A stretch of DNA of 41,743 nucleotides, taken from Acidocella facilis ATCC 35904 (lineage in GTDB: Bacteria > Pseudomonadota > Alphaproteobacteria > Acetobacterales > Acetobacteraceae). The stretch spans positions 1 to 41,743 of the forward strand of contig NZ_JHYG01000017.1 in NCBI RefSeq assembly GCF_000687875.1, read 5' to 3'. Made by a program: the position numbers and the translations under genes. Shown piece by piece: positions 30,511-41,008 of this stretch. The notes beneath the pieces are model-generated. The model saw only the letters and a list, made by a program, of their open reading frames with translations, was not told where the DNA came from and did not search any database. Numbering within the stretch: position 1 is the stretch's first letter; every line of letters starts with the position of its first letter.

Positions 30511-32192
30511 GCCTGCGCCCCCCGCCAGCTGGCATAGCGCAAGGCATCGAGATCCACCCGCTTGGCACCGATGGTCTTGGCGAGATCCAGCGCCTGGGTG
30601 GAATGGGTGGCCAGCACCACGGTACGCCCGGCGGCGAGATGCTTCAGGCTTTCCAGAATATCGCGCTCCACGGCAGGGTCGAGATGCGAGGTCGGCTCAT
30701 CAAGCAGCAGCAAGGGGGCATCCTTCAGAAAGGCGCGGGCGATGGCGATGCGCTGCGCCTGCCCGCCGGAAACACCGAACCCGCCCTCGCCCAACGGCGT
30801 GCGCACACCTTGCGGCAGTGCCGCCACCAGCTCCTCCAGATGCGCGTTGCGGATGGCATCCTTCAGCTCATCCTCGCTCGCGGCGGGGTTGGCGAAGCGG
30901 ATATTCTCTTCGATCGTCCCGGCGAAAATCACCGGCTTCTGGCCGATCCAGCCCAGCATCCGGGTGCGCGCCGCCGGCACCAGATCCTCCAGCACCGCGC
31001 CATTGATGGTGATGCGCCCACCCTGCGGCGCCAGAAAGCCCAGGATGAGGTCGATGATGGTGGATTTGCCGGTGCCCGAGGCGCCGGTGAGCAGCAGCAT
31101 CTCGCCGCGCCCGACCTTGAAGGAGAGATCCTCAACCACCGGCCGCGCCGGGTGCCAGCCATAGGTGACATGCTCGAAGGCCAGCGTGACCCCCTGCGCG
31201 GCGACGGAGCGTATATCGACCGGCGGCACCGGGGCCGGCGCATCCGGCAGGGTGGAAAGCTCCTCCGCCACCGCCTCCACCGCCATGCGGTCGCCATAAA
31301 CCGCCGAGAACGCGCGCAGAGGCGCGAAAAACTCCGGCACCAGCAGCACCAGGAACAGAGCCGTCGGCGCCAGCTCATGTGCGCCGTGCAAGGCCGGGGC
31401 GAACCGCACCACGATCAAAATCAAAGCCGCCGCCGCCGCCAGATCCAGCGCCGTGGAGGACAGGAAGGCCACCCGCAGCACCCGCATGGTGCGCTCCCGC
31501 AACTCCCGCGCCGCACCGGCCAAAGCCCGCGCCTCATCCTCGCTGCGCCCGGCCAGCACGATCGTGGAAATGCCGCGAATGCGGTCCATGAAGCGCACCT
31601 GCAGCCGGGTCATCGCCAGAAACTGCTTCTTCGCGGCGATGCCCGCACCGATCCCCGCCACCGCCATGGCAAAGGGCACGAACAGCCCGGCGAGGATGAG
31701 GATCAGCCCGCTGCGCCAATCCAGCAGCAGCGCCACCAGCCCGATCAGCCCCGGCCCGATGATCGCCATGCCGGTGGCGGGCACCCAGCGGGCGTGAAAC
31801 CCGTCCATCGCCTCCACCCGGTCCACCGCGCTGGCGGCCAGCTCGGCCGAATGGCGCCCGCGCAAGCCCGCCGGCCCCAGCGCCAGCAGCGCGCTCAGCA
31901 CCTGGCCGCGCAGCCGCCGGCGGGCCGCGGCCCCCAGCTCGAAATTGCCGCGCTCATTGCGCAATTGCAGCCCCGCGCGCGCCAGCACCGCCAGCGCGAA
32001 GACCAGCCCAGCGATGCTGGCTGAAATCCCGCCGCGCTGCACATGCAGCAGCGAGGCCAGCAGCCGTGCCGCCGCCCCGGCCTGGATGATGCCGCAGACC
32101 ACCCCCAATCCGCCGAAGAGAAACGATAAATTCGCCGCACGAAACCCAAGTTTTTGTTCAGATTTTATCCAGGGTTTCGTGGCACTATTCAT
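30507..32192 (-). CDS. cydD: Thiol reductant ABC exporter, CydD subunit
   Basis: A 561-residue half-transporter, partner of CydC in a heterodimer at the inner membrane. The membrane domain spans residues 25-320 (FLFGGLGVVCGIIQAGAAARLL at the first helix). The ATPase has GASGTGKST, FGVSGGQAQRIAIAR and LLLLDEPTSHLD. The two Walker B regions differ between CydC and CydD, as usual for this asymmetric pair. It is the first gene of the operon and is divergent from panC over 77 bases. Confidence 0.93.
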   Translation of the reverse strand: MNSATKPWIKSEQKLGFRAANLSFLFGGLGVVCGIIQAGAAARLLASLLHVQRGGISASIAGLVFALAVLARAGLQLRNERGNFELGAAARRRLRGQVLSALLALGPAGLRGRHSAELAASAVDRVEAMDGFHARWVPATGMAIIGPGLIGLVALLLDWRSGLILILAGLFVPFAMAVAGIGAGIAAKKQFLAMTRLQVRFMDRIRGISTIVLAGRSEDEARALAGAARELRERTMRVLRVAFLSSTALDLAAAAALILIVVRFAPALHGAHELAPTALFLVLLVPEFFAPLRAFSAVYGDRMAVEAVAEELSTLPDAPAPVPPVDIRSVAAQGVTLAFEHVTYGWHPARPVVEDLSFKVGRGEMLLLTGASGTGKSTIIDLILGFLAPQGGRITINGAVLEDLVPAARTRMLGWIGQKPVIFAGTIEENIRFANPAASEDELKDAIRNAHLEELVAALPQGVRTPLGEGGFGVSGGQAQRIAIARAFLKDAPLLLLDEPTSHLDPAVERDILESLKHLAAGRTVVLATHSTQALDLAKTIGAKRVDLDALRYASWRGAQA

Positions 32193-32269
32193 GGCGTTCT
32201 ATCTAGCCTCCCCTCCCCAGCTTGCCCAGGGCTGGACGAGTGACAAAAAATGTTGAAAAGCCGCGCCAA

Positions 32270-33094
32270 ATGATCATCGCCAGGACTCTCGAAGAGCTCA
32301 CCGCCGCCCGCGCCACGCTGGGCGATGTCGGTTTCGTCCCCACCATGGGCGCCCTGCATGCCGGGCACCTGAAGCTCGTGGAGGCGGCGCGGGAAGCCGA
32401 CCTTACCCCGGTTGCCAGCATTTTCGTCAACCCGACCCAGTTCGGCCCGAAGGAGGATTTCGCCCGCTATCCGCGCGATGAGGCCGGGGACATCGCCAAG
32501 CTCGAAGCGGCCGGCTGCAAGCTGGTCTGGATGCCTGGCGTCGAGGAGATGTACCCGGCCGATGCGGCGACGAGCATCCATGTCGCCGGCCCCAGCCAGC
32601 GCTGGGAGGGCGCCACCCGCCCCGGCCATTTCAACGGCGTGGCCACTGTGGTGGCCAAGCTATTCGGCCAGATACGCCCGCAGGCGGCGTTTTTCGGCGA
32701 GAAGGACTGGCAGCAGGTGCAGGTGGTGCGGCGGATGGTGGCGGATCTGCTGCTGCCGGTGCGCATCGTCCCGGTCCCCACCGTGCGCGAGGCGGATGGG
32801 CTCGCGCTGTCCTCGCGCAACGCCTATCTCAGCCCCGAGGAGCGCCGCGCCGCGCCAAAGCTGCACGCCGCCCTGCAGCATGCGGTGAAATATCTGCAAC
32901 AGGGCAAGGAGCCGGCCGCAATTCTGCATCACACCCGCATGGAGCTCGCCGCCGCCGGCATGGTGCCCGATTATGTGGCGCTGGTGCAGGCGCAGACGCT
33001 GGAGCCGATCGCCGCACTGCAGACGCCGGCACGGCTGATCGCCGCAGCAAAACTCGGGCATGTCCGCCTGTTGGATAATCTGCCGATCGGCTAA
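32270..33094 (+). CDS. panC: Pantothenate synthetase
   Basis: A 274-residue ATP-dependent ligase that joins pantoate and beta-alanine to make pantothenate, the precursor of coenzyme A. The adenylate-binding motif is VPTMGALHAGHL (HxGH variant), followed by FVNPTQFGPKEDFARYPR, RPGHFNGVATVVAKLF, FFGEKDWQQ and LALSSRNAYLSPEER. ATG 32270 starts at the usual MIIARTLEEL. No panB or panD is nearby, so the pathway is scattered. There is no sign of a regulatory leader. Confidence 0.95.
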   Translation: MIIARTLEELTAARATLGDVGFVPTMGALHAGHLKLVEAAREADLTPVASIFVNPTQFGPKEDFARYPRDEAGDIAKLEAAGCKLVWMPGVEEMYPADAATSIHVAGPSQRWEGATRPGHFNGVATVVAKLFGQIRPQAAFFGEKDWQQVQVVRRMVADLLLPVRIVPVPTVREADGLALSSRNAYLSPEERRAAPKLHAALQHAVKYLQQGKEPAAILHHTRMELAAAGMVPDYVALVQAQTLEPIAALQTPARLIAAAKLGHVRLLDNLPIG

Positions 33095-33207
33095 CAAAAC
33101 TAACTATCATTTAACACCCTGGAAACAAGCGGATCATCCACAATCCGCTTGCGCGACTCTGTGTTTGCATGTAGGCCAACCGTCTCAACATCCAGGCCTT
33201 TCCTGCA

Positions 33208-33504
33208 ATGTCAAAGCTGCCGCCGCCCGATGCGCTGAAACCCGAAGATAAACGCAAGGAGCCGCGCCAGCGCGTGCTCGGCCGGGCGAAACTCTATGTC
33301 GGCATGTTCAGCCCTACCGTCTATGATTGCCTGATCATGGAATATTCGGACAATGGCGCGCGGATCGAGACCAGCGCCGTGGTGCAGGTGCCGGATCTGT
33401 TCAAGATCCAGGTCGGCGAACAGCCGGCACGCCGGGCGCGCCGGGTCTGGAGCCGGGGCAATGCCGTCGGGCTGGAATTCCTGGACCCGCCGCCCAACGA
33501 ATAA
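33208..33504 (+). CDS. PilZ-domain protein
   Basis: A 98-residue single-domain protein. The c-di-GMP-binding motif near the N-terminus is recognisable as RKEPRQRVLGRAKL (RxxxR type), and the second motif as EYSDNGARIET (DxSxxG with a shifted spacing). C-terminal strands carry RRARRVWSRGNAVGLEF, which is the standard ending. Such proteins act as second-messenger effectors; the partner is unknown. It ends seven bases from the convergent ABC permease gene. Confidence 0.85.
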   Translation: MSKLPPPDALKPEDKRKEPRQRVLGRAKLYVGMFSPTVYDCLIMEYSDNGARIETSAVVQVPDLFKIQVGEQPARRARRVWSRGNAVGLEFLDPPPNE

Positions 33505-33510
33505 CCGCCT

Positions 33511-34914
33511 TCAGACGAACGTCACCACCAGCCAGGCCGCCAGCGCCCAGCCGGCGCTGATCGATACCCCCAGAACCAGCCCCAACAGCGTGCCGACCTG
33601 AGTTTTGCCAAAGGCCGCGCGGCTGAGCGGAATCGGCAGTCGGCGCCCGAGCCAGAGATTGCTGGCCAATGCCCCCGCCACCCCCAGCAGCATGACCGGC
33701 GCCAAAGCCGGGCCTTTCACCAGCACCGCCACAACCGGCAGGCCGATAATCGCCAAAGCCGTCTGGGCGCAGACCAGATACGCCGCACGGCGCGGCGCCC
33801 GCGCCGCCACCGGGGCCGACGCGATGAGGGCCGGCATGTCGTTCATCTGTGCCAGCACCGAGATGAAGAACAGCCCGAGCTGCCCAGCCAGAAACACCAG
33901 CAACGGCACCGTGACCGCCAGCCCGATCACCACCTTGCCGAGCAAAATCGCCACCACCGGGATCAAGGTGAGGGAACGATAGGCGATCTGCGAGACCAGC
34001 CCGGGAAAGCGTGCCAGCAGCCGGCGGTCCTTCGCCATCAGGCTGGAAAAGGCGCTGTGCCGGAACCGCGCCTGCTGCGCCCCCTCCCGCCCCGCCGGCC
34101 GGTAGCTGGCGGCACTGATCGCCCCGCGCGCGAACGGCCCGGCCAGGAACACCCAGACCAGGCAGAACACCAACGCCGCCAGCGCCAGCGCGGCCAGCAG
34201 CGGCCCTGGCTGACCCAGCACACCGCGCGCGAACAGATAAGCCAGCCCGCCCCCGCCAGGCCCCGGCAGCAGCCCGGACCAGAACCCCGCCAGCGCCGCG
34301 TGCGGCACGAAATGCGGGGTCTGGCCGAGAATGAAGATGCCGACCCCGGTGAACAGCGCCAAAGAATGTCCGGCCCGGCGCGCCGCCATCGGCCCGATCC
34401 GCCCGACCAGCACCACCACCAACGCGAAGGCCAACGCCGCCACCACCAGCGCCTCGGCCAGCAGCATCGGATAGACCGCGAGCGCCCAGAGCTGCCCGAA
34501 AATGATCAGCCCGTTGGCCAGCATCCCCGCCAGCAGCAGCCAGGGGGCGAGGATGCTCAGCGCCACGCCCAACATGCGCACCGCCAGCACCCGGTTGGGC
34601 GCAATCGGCGAGGCGAGCAGGAAATCCGCGTCGCCGCGGGCATAGAGCACGTCGATGCAGGCCATCATCGCGCGCGAGAACATCAGCACGAAGAGGAACG
34701 CGAGATTGATGTTGAGCGCCAGCAGCATGATCTCCGGCGCCACCGGATGGCGCATGATCAGATGCCCCACCAACACACCGAAAGCCTGGAACATCAAAAT
34801 CACGATGCTCGCCGGCACCAGCACATAGCGATGGGTGCGCACGAGAATGGAGCCGCGCCACAGCACTTTCAGCTCATGGCGCAGCAGCCAGAGAAATCCG
34901 GGCGGCTTGAACAT
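33511..34914 (-). CDS. ABC transporter membrane protein (12-segment permease)
   Basis: A 467-residue inner membrane protein with about twelve hydrophobic segments and short loops. It begins LWLLRHELKVLWRGSIL, typical of ABC-2-type exporters; DADFLLASPIAPNRVLAVR is the conserved coupling-helix-like segment after the second helix. It has no ATPase domain. The start overlaps the stop of the ATP-binding gene by one base, so they form one transporter. Substrate is unknown. Confidence 0.78.
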   Translation of the reverse strand: MFKPPGFLWLLRHELKVLWRGSILVRTHRYVLVPASIVILMFQAFGVLVGHLIMRHPVAPEIMLLALNINLAFLFVLMFSRAMMACIDVLYARGDADFLLASPIAPNRVLAVRMLGVALSILAPWLLLAGMLANGLIIFGQLWALAVYPMLLAEALVVAALAFALVVVLVGRIGPMAARRAGHSLALFTGVGIFILGQTPHFVPHAALAGFWSGLLPGPGGGGLAYLFARGVLGQPGPLLAALALAALVFCLVWVFLAGPFARGAISAASYRPAGREGAQQARFRHSAFSSLMAKDRRLLARFPGLVSQIAYRSLTLIPVVAILLGKVVIGLAVTVPLLVFLAGQLGLFFISVLAQMNDMPALIASAPVAARAPRRAAYLVCAQTALAIIGLPVVAVLVKGPALAPVMLLGVAGALASNLWLGRRLPIPLSRAAFGKTQVGTLLGLVLGVSISAGWALAAWLVVTFV

Positions 34915-35648
34915 CAGCCGGCAGTGAGCTGGAGAAACACATCCTCCAGCGTGCCGCTCTCAAACCCGGCATGGCCGCGCAACGCCTCCAGCCCGCCCTC
35001 GGCCACAAGCGTCCCGCCAGCGAGAATGCCGATGCGGCTGGCCAGCCGCTCTGCCACTTCCAGAATATGGGTGGTGAGAATAATCGCCGCGCCATTCTCG
35101 ACATGTCTGGTCAGCAGATTTTTCACCAAACGGGCGGAGCCGGCATCCAGCCCGGTGAAGGGCTCATCCAGCAACAGAAATTTCGGATCATGGATCAACG
35201 CGCCGGCTAGCACGGTCTTCTGCTTCATGCCGCGCGAAAACCCCTCACAGCGCTCGGCCCGGTGCGGCCAGAGGCCCAGCAGCTCCAGCAGCTCATCGGC
35301 CCGGCGGCGGGCCAGCTCCGGCGGCACCTGCCAGAGCCCGGCGATGAATTCCAGATATTCCAGCGGGCTCAGCTTGTCGTAAAGCAGTGGCTCATCCGGC
35401 AGCCAGGCCATGATCGCCTTCGCCCCCAGCGGGTCTTTTACCACGTCGCGCCCGAACACCTCGATGCGCCCGGCATCGGGCGGGGTCAGCCCGGCGATCA
35501 TCCGCAATGTCGTGGTCTTGCCGGCGCCATTGGCGCCGAGCAGCGCGTAGAACTCCCCCGGGCGGATGGTCAGGGTCAGCCCCTCCACCACCTTGCGCCC
35601 GAAGGATTTACTCAAGCCCTGCGCATTCAGCGCCCATGCGGTCTCCAT
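34914..35648 (-). CDS. ABC transporter ATP-binding protein
   Basis: A 244-residue ATPase of the drug-exporter/ABC-2 type. Walker A is LLGANGAGKTTTLRM, the Q-loop region contains IMAWLPDEPLLYDKLSPLEYLEF, the signature is EGFSRGMKQKTVLAGALIHDP, Walker B is FLLLDEPFTGLD, and the switch His is in IILTTHILEVAERL. It drives the permease encoded one base downstream. A second-family repeat copy lies just upstream, so this operon needs its own promoter between 35649 and 35700. Confidence 0.9.
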   Translation of the reverse strand: METAWALNAQGLSKSFGRKVVEGLTLTIRPGEFYALLGANGAGKTTTLRMIAGLTPPDAGRIEVFGRDVVKDPLGAKAIMAWLPDEPLLYDKLSPLEYLEFIAGLWQVPPELARRRADELLELLGLWPHRAERCEGFSRGMKQKTVLAGALIHDPKFLLLDEPFTGLDAGSARLVKNLLTRHVENGAAIILTTHILEVAERLASRIGILAGGTLVAEGGLEALRGHAGFESGTLEDVFLQLTAG

Positions 35649-35700
35649 GCCGCCAGCCTACCGATGCGCGGCGGCGGCGGCCAGAGGCAATGACCTGAGC

Positions 35701-35808
35701 TTAGAGCAATATGTGTTTAGGTTGACGCGCCAGCGTCAAGATAAACACATGAAATTGCTCGCTAAAACAAAACTTAGAGCCATCAAGCTTTTAGCTTGAT
35801 GGCTCTAA
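35701..35808. repeat. Second intergenic repeat family, copy 2 (about 108 bp)
   Basis: Matches copy 1 at 14073-14178 almost base for base up to the second hairpin. The second hairpin differs by one extra base on each side (GAGCCATCAAG / CTTGATGGCTC), a paired change that keeps the stem. The end CTCTAA supplies the minus-strand TAG stop of the exported-protein gene at 35805. It likely works as terminator for that gene. Confidence 0.85.
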
Positions 35809-36287
35809 AGGCTCAGCTCCGGCGCATTGCTGCCCAGGATCTGCTGGATCGTCGCCTGCGCGCCCTGCAGGTCGTGCCGGCCGATCGCCTGGCGGGCCTG
35901 CTCGATCTGCACCACCACCGGATCCTGGCTCGGGTCATTGGCGCGCGTGGCCACGACACTGCGCTGCAGAATATTGGTCTCGGCGCGTTCCAGCGCCTCG
36001 TCTGCGGTGCCGGTCTGATGGTGCATGAGAGACTGGTTGGCGCTCATCAGCAGCATCGCCACATTCGCATCCGGGCCGACCTGAGGAGCCGGCGGCGTCG
36101 GCGCGATCGTGGATTTCGTATCCATGCCGTTGATGTTGCTGGCCTTGGGCGATAGCGGCAGCGAGGAGCGCGTGCCGATATCATTGCCAGGTCGCGCGCC
36201 GGTCATGCTCTGCGGCGCGCTCTGCGCCATCGCCAGCGGCGCCGCCAACAGCATCGCGCTGAAAATCATTGGTTTTGCCAAGCGCAT
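35805..36287 (-). CDS. Small exported protein of unknown function
   Basis: A 160-residue protein. ATG 36287 is preferred to 36305 because AGGAGC lies seven bases upstream of it. The signal peptide is MRLAKPMIFSAMLLAAPLAMAQ. The mature N-terminal third is Pro/Ser/Thr-rich (SPKASNINGMDTKSTIAPTPPAPQVG), and the C-terminal half is helical (VAMLLMSANQSLMHHQTGTADEALERAETNILQRS, then VVQIEQARQAIGRHDLQGAQATIQQIL), resembling a single helical hairpin of a tetratricopeptide-like type. No family is assigned. The stop lies in a repeat. Confidence 0.7.
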   Translation of the reverse strand: MRLAKPMIFSAMLLAAPLAMAQSAPQSMTGARPGNDIGTRSSLPLSPKASNINGMDTKSTIAPTPPAPQVGPDANVAMLLMSANQSLMHHQTGTADEALERAETNILQRSVVATRANDPSQDPVVVQIEQARQAIGRHDLQGAQATIQQILGSNAPELSL

Positions 36288-36367
36288 TTGAAAGCTCCTG
36301 TTCATGAAACCAGCCGGGCGGCGAGCCGCCCAGCGTTTTCTAACGTTCCGTTAGATGAAGCCCAGCC

Positions 36368-36580
36368 TCACTGCGCCGGGACGGTGACCGCATGCGTGGT
36401 CTGGGTCGTCGTGGTGCTGCCGGGCGGCAGCATCGGCGCCGCCTGCGGCTGCACCTGGCCCGCGCTCTGCACCGTCTCGGTGGTCGTGGTCGTCGTCTGC
36501 GGCGGATTATCGGCGCAGGCGCTGAGCGCACCCGCCGCCACGATCATCGGAATCGCCAGCGCAATATTGAATTTTTTCAT
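36368..36580 (-). CDS. Small Thr-rich putative lipoprotein
   Basis: A 70-residue protein with a lipoprotein-type signal, MKKFNIALAIPMIVAAGALSAC, lipobox LSAC. The mature part of about 48 residues is dominated by Thr, Gln and Pro, with runs of five to six threonines (QTTTTTTETVQ, GSTTTTQTTH). Likely a short disordered periplasmic tether. ACGGAGAT precedes the ATG. The next gene upstream, ending 12 bases before this ATG, encodes a similar Thr-rich protein, suggesting duplication or a shared operon. Confidence 0.65.
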   Translation of the reverse strand: MKKFNIALAIPMIVAAGALSACADNPPQTTTTTTETVQSAGQVQPQAAPMLPPGSTTTTQTTHAVTVPAQ

Positions 36581-36592
36581 ATCTCCGTCGCC

Positions 36593-36931
36593 TTAATCGT
36601 TGCCGGTTGTGGTCGTGGTCGTGGTCTTCTTCGAATAATAGGTCTGCGCCGGCACGCTGGTCGTCGTCGTAGTGCTGTCGGAGGCCGCGCCGTTCACGTT
36701 GCCGTAGGTGGTCTTGGTGGATTGGTAGGAATTACCATAACCATCCGTGGCCTTGGTGGTTTCCGTGGTGCTCAGCGTACCGGGGGCGGGCGGCACCACC
36801 GGGGCGGGCGCGCTCATCGCCGGCGCGCTTGTCGTGGTGGTGGTGCTCTGCGAGTAGGTGGCACTCTGCGCCAGCGCCATCCCGCCCATCATCAAACTCG
36901 CGGCCATGCCAGCCATAAAACCGAATTTCAT
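36593..36931 (-). CDS. Small exported Thr/Ser-rich protein
   Basis: A 112-residue protein with the signal peptide MKFGFMAGMAASLMMGGMALAQ. The mature region is low-complexity: Thr runs, Pro/Ala blocks (APAMSAPAPVVPPAP), and tyrosine-containing spaced units (GYGNSYQSTKTTYGNVNG and QTYYSKKTTTTTTT). AAGGAGAA lies upstream of ATG 36931. An upstream in-frame extension to 36976 is rejected for lack of a signal. No family is recognised. It lies 12 bases ahead of the Thr-rich lipoprotein gene. Confidence 0.65.
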   Translation of the reverse strand: MKFGFMAGMAASLMMGGMALAQSATYSQSTTTTTSAPAMSAPAPVVPPAPGTLSTTETTKATDGYGNSYQSTKTTYGNVNGAASDSTTTTTSVPAQTYYSKKTTTTTTTGND

Positions 36932-37246
36932 GGTCATTCTCCTTGCTGTTGAGTTCGACCGGACCAACGCCGCCACACCATCGGGCAGGAAGCGGGTTCA
37001 AATAATCGAACCGGGATCACGATCTTTCGTTTAGCAAATCGAATCTGGGCGCTGAGTGAGGCGGAAAAAGGGCCGCGCGATTAAAGCGCGGCAAGCCGAA
37101 TGTTAGAAATGCCGCGCCGGCCTCTGACATTCCGCCGGGCGCATCGCGCAAAGGCTTGCGCTTTCAACAAATTTTAAAAAGGCGCGAAACCGGCGCGAGA
37201 TTTCTACCGGTTTCATGAAAGCCCATTCATCCGGAGGATGCCAATG

Positions 37247-37272
37247 AAAAAGCCGCCCGGAGGCGGCTTTTT
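37247..37272 (-). terminator. Rho-independent terminator between guaB and the Thr-rich gene pair
   Basis: AAAAAGCCGCC-cgga-GGCGGCTTTTT, a 6-bp GC stem with A and T flanks that can work from both sides. It probably terminates guaB transcripts on the minus strand, together with repeat copy G. Confidence 0.75.
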
Positions 37273-37281
37273 CAGAAAGAG

Positions 37282-37382
37282 GTGGGGTGTTTTTGAAAAA
37301 ACACCCCACCCCTCCGGCGGCTTTCCCCCGCCGCTGGGCGGCGGCGGAACCTTGGCCGCCTCCGCCCTCCAAAAACTTTTGC
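37282..37382. repeat. Cloverleaf-type intergenic repeat, copy G (left outer arm missing)
   Basis: A hairpin GTGGGGTG/CACCCCAC with a TTTTTGAAAAAA tip (37282-37309), then GC-rich repeats of CCGCCGC/GCGGCGG that can form an apical stem, then the outer arm CCAAAAACTTTTGC (37369-37382). It lies just downstream of guaB on the minus strand. Confidence 0.65.
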
Positions 37383-37398
37383 TTACAAAAGAAGTTTT

Positions 37399-39663
<2,265 letters not shown>

Positions 39664-39667
<4 letters not shown>

Positions 39668-40722
39668 GCGTGCAGACGGGATTTATGAGCGTGCATGTCG
39701 CGCATCAGCCTCATCAACATGCCTTCGCGCAAGCCCCTATCGGCCACCATCAGCCGTGGCGCCTGCCATAATTCATGAATCGCGGCGAAAATGGCACAGC
39801 CGGGCAGCACGAATTCCACCCGCTCATGGCCGATGCAAGGATGGCGCGAGAGCCCTTCGCGCCCCAGCGCCCGGGCCTCGGCCAGCGCCTCATCGACCGC
39901 GCGGCGCGACAGCGAGACCCCATCCACCAGCCCGCGCTTATAGCGCTCCAGCTTCAGCGAGACCCCCGCCAGCGTGGTGACGGTGCCCGAGGTGCCGACC
40001 ATCACCACCCCGCCGCGCCGGATTTCCTCGCCAATCCGATGCACCGCCTCGAACGGGCGCAGCATCGCGACGATATCCTCGGCCAGCCGGGAAAACCCCT
40101 CATTCTGGTAACAGGCGCCAGCGCAACGCTCGGAGAGCGTGACCACCCCCACCGGCAGCGAGAGATAGCCGATCAGCTCGGGATGCGGCCCGGCATCCAG
40201 CCGCACCCAGGCAATCTCGGTCGAGCCGCCGCCAATATCGAACAAAAGCGCCCGCCGCCCGGCGCGGCGCAGCAGCGGCGCGCAGCTCTCCACCGCCAGC
40301 TCCGCCTCCTCGCGCGGGTTGATGATCTCCAGCGGCAAGCCCGTGGTCTGGCGCACCCGGCGGACGAATTCATGGCCGTTTTCCGCCTGCCGGCAGGCCT
40401 CGGTGGCGATGGCGCGCAGCCGGATGGGGCCGTTCAGCTCATCCCCCGCGAAGCGCCGGACCCGCTCCGCACAGATGCTGAGCGAGGCGATGGCGCGCTC
40501 CATCGCCAGCTCGGAGAGCTGCCCGGTTTCATACAACCCTTCCCCCAGCCGCACGACTCGGGAGAAACTATCGAGAATATGAAAACCCTGCGCCGTCGGG
40601 GTGCCGACCAGCATGCGGCAATTATTGGTCCCGAGATCGATGCCCCCGAACACGGCGCGGCGTTTTCCCCGCCGGTGGGAAACCGGCCGCGTCGGCTGCG
40701 CGAGGGAGAACTGACTGGCCAT
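39664..40722 (-). CDS. Exopolyphosphatase / pppGpp phosphohydrolase (Ppx/GppA family)
   Basis: A 352-residue member of the ASKHA fold. Phosphate-1 motif is FGGIDLGTNNCRMLV, and phosphate-2 is LLFDIGGGSTEIAWV; the adenosine-type motif is VMVGTSGTVTTLAGV; the catalytic Glu lies in LRAIATEACRQAENG. It lacks the C-terminal HD domain of long Ppx enzymes, so this is the short type. Members degrade polyphosphate or pppGpp; which one applies here is not clear. It is the first gene of a ppx-rlmE run with guaB behind. Confidence 0.9.
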
Positions 40723-40869
40723 ACTCTATATATTCGCGGAATATCCCAGCGGAGCAAGACGCAAATCCGCCCCCCGCAAACCCGACCCGCAGATTTTGTG
40801 TTGATTGAATGACAGACCGGGCTTGCCCCCGCCAAATGGCGATGCTAGATGCTCGCCACCGATACCGCT

Positions 40870-40943
40870 TGGGGGATAGTTTAGCGGTAGAACTTCCGAC
40901 TCTGACTCGGACAGCCTTGGTTCGAATCCAGGTCCCCCAGCCA
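40870..40943 (+). tRNA. tRNA-Gln (anticodon CTG)
   Basis: A 74-base cloverleaf: acceptor stem TGGGGGA/TCCCCCA, D-arm with TAGTTTAGCGGTAGAA, anticodon stem TCCGA/TCGGA with loop CTCTGAC (anticodon CTG, glutamine), T-arm CTTGG-TTCGAAT-CCAGG, discriminator G and an encoded CCA. The remnant of a tyrosine recombinase begins 65 bases downstream in the same direction, so the 3' half is the likely attachment site. Confidence 0.97.
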
Positions 40944-41008
40944 AAAAATCGGTAACCTCATGAAAAGTAAGGTCTTACGCGGACGGCCCAGCCCGCAGGA
41001 CCTGCTTT

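Larger units (their letters stand above)
36932..37398. other. Noncoding stretch with several hairpins
   Basis: No convincing gene is seen in 36932-37398. Two inverted repeats lie in 37073-37091 (CCGCGC/GCGCGG) and 37098-37135 (GAATGT/ACATTC). A ribosome-binding-like GGAGG and ATG at 37244 lead straight into the terminator hairpin at 37247-37272, and repeat copy G follows. The AT-rich patch around 37168-37190 could hold the promoter of a short RNA or of the Thr-rich genes, but no clear -35/-10 pair stands out. Confidence 0.4.

Noticed and set aside
30603-32024. A 473-codon plus-strand frame
   Set aside because: It lies antisense inside cydD, is Gln/His/Arg-rich and has no family marks.
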